A stretch of DNA of 64,000 nt from Veillonella tobetsuensis. Its GTDB lineage: Bacteria; Bacillota; Negativicutes; Veillonellales; Veillonellaceae. Shown here in pieces: positions 59,001 to 64,000 of the stretch (its first letter is position 1; each line of letters begins with the position of its first letter). A model generated the notes under the pieces. The model worked only from the letters and a program-made list of their open reading frames with translations, was not told the DNA's origin and made no database searches. The translations under genes were made by a program, and so were the position numbers. The stretch spans positions 17,085 through 81,084 of the forward strand of contig NZ_BBXI01000017.1 of the NCBI RefSeq assembly GCF_001078375.1, given 5' to 3'.

Positions 59001-62000
59001 CAGCATTGATACCATCTGTTTTATCGATAACAACGCCACCAACAGTAACCTTATCGAAGGATACATTTTTAGCTGTACCAATTGTAATGGATCGACCTGT
59101 ATTAGTAATAGCGATGTTATCGCCATCGATGAAGTTAACAGTGTCGCCACCCGCTACAGCGGTTGTACCAGCACCATTGGTTTCTACATTCCAAGAAGCA
59201 GCTGTTTTAGCAAGGTTCTTGATGTAGGTATCGCCAGCAGCAGACAAGTTGGACAAGTCTTTATCAGCAGATTTTTCTGCAGCCGTTACAGCAGCTGTCA
59301 ATTTAGCGGTTGGCGCAACCGTTACATTATCGCCTGTAGCAGATGTAGTGATGAGTGCATTTGCACCAGTTTCACCTTTAATGTTGAATGTAATACCACC
59401 TGTTGTGCTTAATTTCTTAGCTGTTGTAGAGCCAGATTCACTACCTAAGGAAACAGTATTATCTGTTGCACCTTTTAATGCATCATCCATTTGTTTCTTA
59501 TTCACAGCAGCATCATCGGTAGTGCCATTAGCAACATTCTTAATTTCTTTGTTACCAGCACTAATACCACTAGTCGTTACAGAAATTGGTGTTGCGCCTG
59601 TACCAGCAGGAGTTACCGTTACACCTGTAGGCGCTGTTGTCGTTGTGTTACCTGCTGCATCCGTAGTTGTGACGCCACCTTTAGATACAACCGTAGAATT
59701 ACCAGATGCATCAGAAATCGTAGAGGAACCACCTGTTACAGTTTGTGTATTACCAGATGCATCTGTATAGGTTGCAGAAGTTAAACCAGTTAACGCTTTA
59801 GCAAGACGGACATTTAATGTACCCGCACCATCGGATACTACGCCGATATTACCAGTTGTCAGATCAGCAGGGGTTGTTACGCCACCTTTGATGGATAATA
59901 CTTCACCGTGTTTACGTACAGAGGTCGTACCAGTATCCCCATCAAATTTGTGTTCTGCATCAGCTAATGCTTGTTTTGTTTTATCGATAGCAGAATTTAC
60001 TACAGATGCTACATTTTGTGTAGTAGCTACGCCATCTTTACCTGCTGTTGTACCTTGTGTAGAACCAGCAGCGCCCACTTTACCAGTAGTGTCATCGATA
60101 ACAAGCTTACCTTCGTCTACATTAACAGTATATGTTTTAACACCAGCAGCTGTAGCATCGCTAACAGTAGCAAGGCCTGTACCAGCTACTTTTACGGCAT
60201 CTTGTGCAAGGGTTTTAACTTTATCAGAACCAGTTGTAGACAAGTTAGACAAGTCTTTATCAGCAGAGTTTTCTGCAGCGGTTACAGCGTTTTGTAATTT
60301 TGTGCTTGTACCAACGGAAATAGTATCGCCAGATACAGTAGTTGTAACAAGCGCATTTGCACCGCTTTCACCAACAACCTTGAGTTTACCTGTTTTAAGG
60401 TTTACAGAGCCATCGGTTGTGCCATCATTGATGGTCAATGTGGAGGAAATGCCAGCCAATGCATCGTCCATTTGTTTCTTATTAACGGCTGCATCGTCGG
60501 TTGTGCCCTTCTTAACGCCTTTGATTTCTTGATTACCAGCGTTAATGCCACTAGTGGTAATAGAAATTGGTGTAGCACCAGTACCAGTCGGTGTAACTGT
60601 CACACCAGCACCATTGATAACGGTTTGGTTACCAGTAGCATCTGTGAAAGTACCACTTGTTAAGCCGGTAAGGTTTTTAGCCATTTTGAGGCTTAATGTG
60701 CTAGTTGCCTTATCCCCCACAACAGCGATGTTACCATCGGTTACATCGGCACCAGAAGTAACAGAACCTTTAATATTTACCGTTTTACCAAGTTTTAAGC
60801 CAACGGTATCACCTGAGTCACCAGCCATGTTAATTGGCATTTTTAGAATGGTTTCAGCTGTTTTGTACAATTGAGAACCATTAACTGCATCTGTAGAGGT
60901 AGCTGTAACGGCACCCGCTGCGACGTTCTTAATTTGACGTTCTGTACCAGTGGCACCAACAGATACAATAGAACCCTTGTTAAGGCCTGTGTTACCAGCA
61001 TAGCCAGCAGCTTCGAAGGTAACGCCATTAATGGTAGAATCGGTAGCCGCTGCATATTGATTAGCAGAACTTGCATTACCAAGAACTACGGCACCATCAA
61101 GACCTGTACCTACGTTTACGCCATTGCCCATCACCATAACATTAGAGGAATCTACAGAGTTACTATTACCTACTACATGAATGCCTGTTGTACCCGCTGT
61201 ACCGGCAAGGTTTGTGTTACCCATGAACGTAGATTCAGAGGCTTTAATAGGATTTGTGACCGTACCATTATCGTTACCTTGTACATGTGTACCAGTTGCT
61301 GTGGTATCGATGTATGATGGATCACCGATAGCACTGGATTTATTGCCTTTTACTTCATTGCCTGTACCGATAGAGATGGATTGTTCACCTTCTGCTTTAG
61401 CTCCTGCCCCAATTGCAACAGTACGTTTATTAAGGGCTTGTGCTCCATTACCTATAGCAACACCAATAAGTGCATTTTCAGCTTTAGCACCTACACCCAT
61501 AACAATACTAGCTTTACTATCTTTTGCCTCACCACCATTACCAATAACTAGCGCTTCTCCTGAATTAGTTATTTTATTCCCTGTACCTAATGAAAGTGCA
61601 GTACTAGAATCTAATAATTTATTTTTTGTACCAATAGCAATACCACCTTCAAGAGTTCCAGTTACACTAGCAGATTTAGTCATGCTATTATCAAGACCAA
61701 TTGTAATTGATCTAATTGAATCAGTAATAGTACTATTACGTCCCATCGCAATTGAATCAATACTATTGTTATCAATAGTTGATGATTCACCAATTGTGAT
61801 ATTATAATCTGACTCATTCCTTGCAGAATGACCTATAGTAATTGCTCCACGACCAGATGACAATACATCGGCACCTAAAGCAATTCCATTGTCCCTAGTT
61901 GCCTGTGCATTAACACCACCTGCAATGGCTTTAGTACCTGTAGCCCCCGCCTTAGAACCAGAGTACCCATAGTTCGTAGTCGCATTACCTACTGCTTGTG

Positions 62001-63913
62001 TACCTGTACCATCATTGATATGCATATAGCTCGACATATTCTTAGACAATGTATTCGCTACGGCATATAATTGAGAGCCGTTGATACCGTCAGTCGAGGT
62101 AGCAGATACTTCACCAGCAGCAACGTTTTGGATGCGACGTTCATAATCACCAGCCCCGATTGTTACGGCACCAACGGATTGAGCACCCGCAAAGCCAGTG
62201 ATTTCATCACCATTGATAGTGGCTTTGCTTACCTTACCGAACGCACCGCCTGTTGTGTTGTTACTCACAACAATGTTGCCGGTTGCATCGTATTTTTTAG
62301 TGTGAATACTTTGTTCACCTGTCAAATGGCTATCATCATCTACTAATGGATTTGGGGTGAAAGCATAGGATTCATGACCGAGGTAAACAGAGTTTCCTAA
62401 TGTACCTTCTATATATCCAGTACTGACACTACCATACATACCCATATTTGTAACAGTTATAGGTGTGATAAATTTATTTTGATCTGATTGCCAAGGCAGA
62501 AGAGAACCAGTAACATGAAATTGAGTACGGGTCCGATTATCATAGGAACCTATAGCTACTGTATTCTTATGAAAAACTTGAACCCCATTACCAATAGCGA
62601 TAGAGTTACTATTATCAATGTTTGTATAGATCTGTCCGGCACCAGTCCCCCCTGAATAACCAACTCGAGCGCCACCAATTGCCACAGCATCTTTTGTATT
62701 ATAATCTACACTAGTACCATACCCAATAGCTACCGAGTTATCAGCACCATTCTCTGTACCGGTATTAGGGCCTATAGCCACTGAGTTCTTAGCATATGCA
62801 GAATTATAAAACCCTAGTGATACAGAACCATCACTAGCGGCATAACTAGATGCACCTAACGCTGTAGCACCAAAACCAATTGTTGATGCTGACATACCAA
62901 GAGCAGTACCACGCTCACCTTGAACGCGGGTACTATAACCTATTGCCACACCATTCTTTGAACCTGAATCTACCCTACCAAGCATAGCAATACTACTTTC
63001 AGCATCAGCATTAGACCCATATGGACCAATAGCAATAGCCGAATTACCTTGTGCTGTAGCACCCACACCTATAGCAATACCATAATTCCCCGTGGCCCCG
63101 CCTTTTTCGTTGGCCTTACCAAGGTTTGTTGTAGCATTACCTGCACCTTGAGTAGATGTCCCATTATTAACATGCATATAACCAGATATACTCTTAGACA
63201 ATGTATCGGCTACGGCATACAATTGAGAACCGTTGATTCCGTCAGTAGATGTAGCAGATACTTCACCAGCAGCGACGTTTTGGATACGACGTTCATAATC
63301 ACCAGCACCGATTGTTACGGCACCAACGGATTGAGCACCCGCAAAACCAGTGATTTCATCACCATTGATAGTGGCTTTACTTACCTTACCGAATGCACCA
63401 CCTGTTGTATTGTTGCTCACAACAACGTTGCCGGTTGCATCGTATTTTTTAGTGTGGATACTATTTTCACCACTAGAGGCGCTTTCACCATCAGTATCTG
63501 AATTAACAGTGAAAGCAAAACTATCATGACCTAAATATACGGAATTTTCTAAAGTTCCTTCACCATATGTGGACGTCATCCCAATATTTTTAGAGCGTGG
63601 TGCAATATATCTAGTTCTATCTGTACTAAATTGATTGAATCTATTATCATCATAAGAACCAATCATTGTAGTATTATCACTCGTGATAAAAGTCCCACGA
63701 CCAATAGCATTAGAGTTCTTAACGTTATTGCCCCATGTACTCTTCTTTTGTATACCACCTAATAAAGTTAAAGAATCATCTGCTTCTACAGTCGTATTGT
63801 TTCCAGCAGTTGTCGCACCTATAGCAACACTACCAGTTCCTGCCACATTTCTATTCGCACCTATAGCAATGCTCATTTCATTAGCATTAGTTTGAAACCC
63901 CATTGCAATGATA
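50035..63913 (-). CDS. Giant YadA-like trimeric autotransporter adhesin, 5' end cut off by an IS
   Basis: At least 4622 residues counted from ATG 63903. Three YadA-type head modules with xAIGxxA repeats (about 1-240, 242-620, 622-1020) each end in a neck (e.g. STDGINGSQLYAVADTLSKS). A stalk of long near-identical repeats follows (about 1020-4470), then the YadA membrane anchor (about 4483-4561, ending VTHKFGYS) and an unusual 61-residue coiled-coil tail. The first ATG is not a true N-terminus: it lies in a head repeat (I-I-A-M-G), there is no signal peptide, and the frame stays open upstream until about 63995, through what looks like IS sequence. The true start must be beyond the IS, so this copy is probably not exported. 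Surface adhesion and biofilm formation are the family roles. Confidence 0.88.
51550..60850. repeat. Stalk repeats of the giant adhesin gene
   Basis: Blocks of about 100-250 bases recur in varied order with near-identical DNA. Block 1 (KVSLGSDSGTTTAKKLSTTGG) has copies near 52260, 53580, 55425, 56900, 57930 and a variant near 59400. Block 2 (AASWNVETNGAGTT) lies near 52050, 53370, 56690 and 59190. Block 3 (GAGGAAGADGVATTQNV) lies near 52790, 54260, 55070 and 57580. Block 4 (VVNSAIDKTKQAL) lies near 56020, 58540 and 59980. Such repeats let stalk length change by recombination. Confidence 0.88.
62044..62305. repeat. Head-neck repeat, copy 2
   Basis: About 262 bases almost identical to 63184-63445, encoding the end of a head module and its neck (KYDATGN...GAFGKVSKATINGDEITGF...GINGSQLYAV). 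It shows that head modules 1 and 2 arose by duplication. Confidence 0.85.
63184..63445. repeat. Head-neck repeat, copy 1
   Basis: Partner of 62044-62305, same orientation, offset 1140 bases; about a dozen scattered differences. Confidence 0.85.
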
Positions 63914-63916
63914 TGT

Positions 63917-63948
63917 ACCCCCTTTACTGGACAACCAGTAAAGGGGGT
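63917..63948 (+). promoter_or_regulatory. Hairpin overlapping the transposase ribosome binding site
   Basis: Perfect 14-bp inverted repeat ACCCCCTTTACTGG / CCAGTAAAGGGGGT with loop ACAA. The right arm contains the AAAGGGGG ribosome binding site, 7 bases before the ATG at 63955. In transcripts entering from outside, the site would be paired and translation reduced. Confidence 0.55.
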
Positions 63949-63954
63949 ATTTTC

Positions 63955-64000
63955 ATGAGATATAGTTATGAATTTAAAAAGAAAGCAATTGAATTATTTA
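63955..64000 (+). CDS. IS3-family OrfA transposase, N-terminal fragment
   Basis: Fifteen codons are visible: M-R-Y-S-Y-E-F-K-K-K-A-I-E-L-F. This is the usual opening of IS3/IS150-group OrfA proteins (MxxYSYEFKxKxVxxY), the helix-turn-helix part that binds the IS ends. The remainder, and the OrfB integrase reached by frameshifting, lie beyond the right edge. Confidence 0.65.
   Translation, partial: MRYSYEFKKKAIELF

Larger units (their letters stand above)
63914..64000 (+). mobile_element. Left end of an IS3-like insertion sequence (continues beyond window)
   Basis: The adhesin reading frame meets TGTACCCCC at 63914, a typical 5'-TG terminus of IS3/IS150-group elements, followed after 41 bases by the start of a transposase OrfA-like frame on the plus strand. 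The right end, the target duplication and the remaining adhesin 5' part are outside the window, so the exact boundary (63913/63914, give or take 2) is an inference. Confidence 0.65.

Noticed and set aside
51302..60532. Long open frames on the plus strand opposite the adhesin stalk, some over 500 codons (e.g. 51302-52816 and 55139-56731)
   Set aside because: They mirror the biased, repetitive codon use of the adhesin gene, lack ribosome binding sites and known domains, and give repeated low-complexity Val/Ala/Pro/Thr protein.
51550..60850. Regularly recurring DNA blocks, considered as a CRISPR array
   Set aside because: Repeats are 100-250 bases, lie in one open reading frame and are irregularly spaced; no cas genes are near.

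Overview
The window most likely comes from a Veillonella-type organism: a Negativicute, i.e. a Firmicute relative with an outer membrane. Firmicute-like housekeeping proteins with strong AGGAGG-type ribosome binding sites sit beside outer-membrane systems (two-partner secretion, a trimeric autotransporter). The metabolism is that of an anaerobic organic-acid fermenter: pyruvate:ferredoxin oxidoreductase, citrate lyase with a DASS-family acid transporter, and no sugar-uptake genes. The genus is inferred from gene content; no search was run. Nearly all genes lie on the minus strand.

Layout. 1-5461: a two-partner secretion locus (copy A), tpsB followed by the 5' two thirds of an FhaB/CdiA-like tpsA that runs off the left edge; tpsB is broken by one nonsense codon. 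5713-12834: aldehyde dehydrogenase, then a recQ-thyA-folA-tex operon. 13121-17547: proline symporter (plus strand), a WYL regulator and a methyltransferase. 17733-23000: pyruvate:ferredoxin oxidoreductase divergent from a LysR gene that is translationally coupled to a small membrane protein. 23092-25356: an MFS transporter and a Bax-inhibitor-1-like protein. 25588-28404: a four-gene accessory operon (cupin, DUF4261-like, a candidate PUA plus nuclease protein, and an unknown). 28704-34193: citF, citE, citD, a DASS transporter and a LysR regulator. 34239-40184: pyruvate kinase, dnaE and a YgjP-like metallopeptidase. 40439-48919: the second two-partner secretion locus (copy B), intact, whose TpsA ends in a CdiA-like pretoxin and unique tail followed by two small immunity-candidate genes. 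49206-49769: a secreted PepSY protein. 50035-63913: a giant YadA-like trimeric autotransporter of at least 4,600 residues whose 5' end is cut off by the left end of an IS3-like element (63914 to the right edge).

How it fits together. The two tps loci are a direct repeat of about 5.4 kb flanking about 38 kb of largely core genes (dnaE, pyk, thyA, folA), so deletion between them should be lethal and gene conversion is the likelier exchange. Copy B looks like a working contact-dependent inhibition locus. In copy A the transporter gene is dead, so its TpsA can be exported only if copy B's TpsB serves both. The acid-metabolism genes form a possible route: import of citrate or a related acid, cleavage by the lyase, decarboxylation to pyruvate by enzymes not in this window, and oxidation to acetyl-CoA. 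The CitD protein lacks the serine that normally carries the prosthetic group, which questions that reading. No rRNA, tRNA or CRISPR array was recognised.
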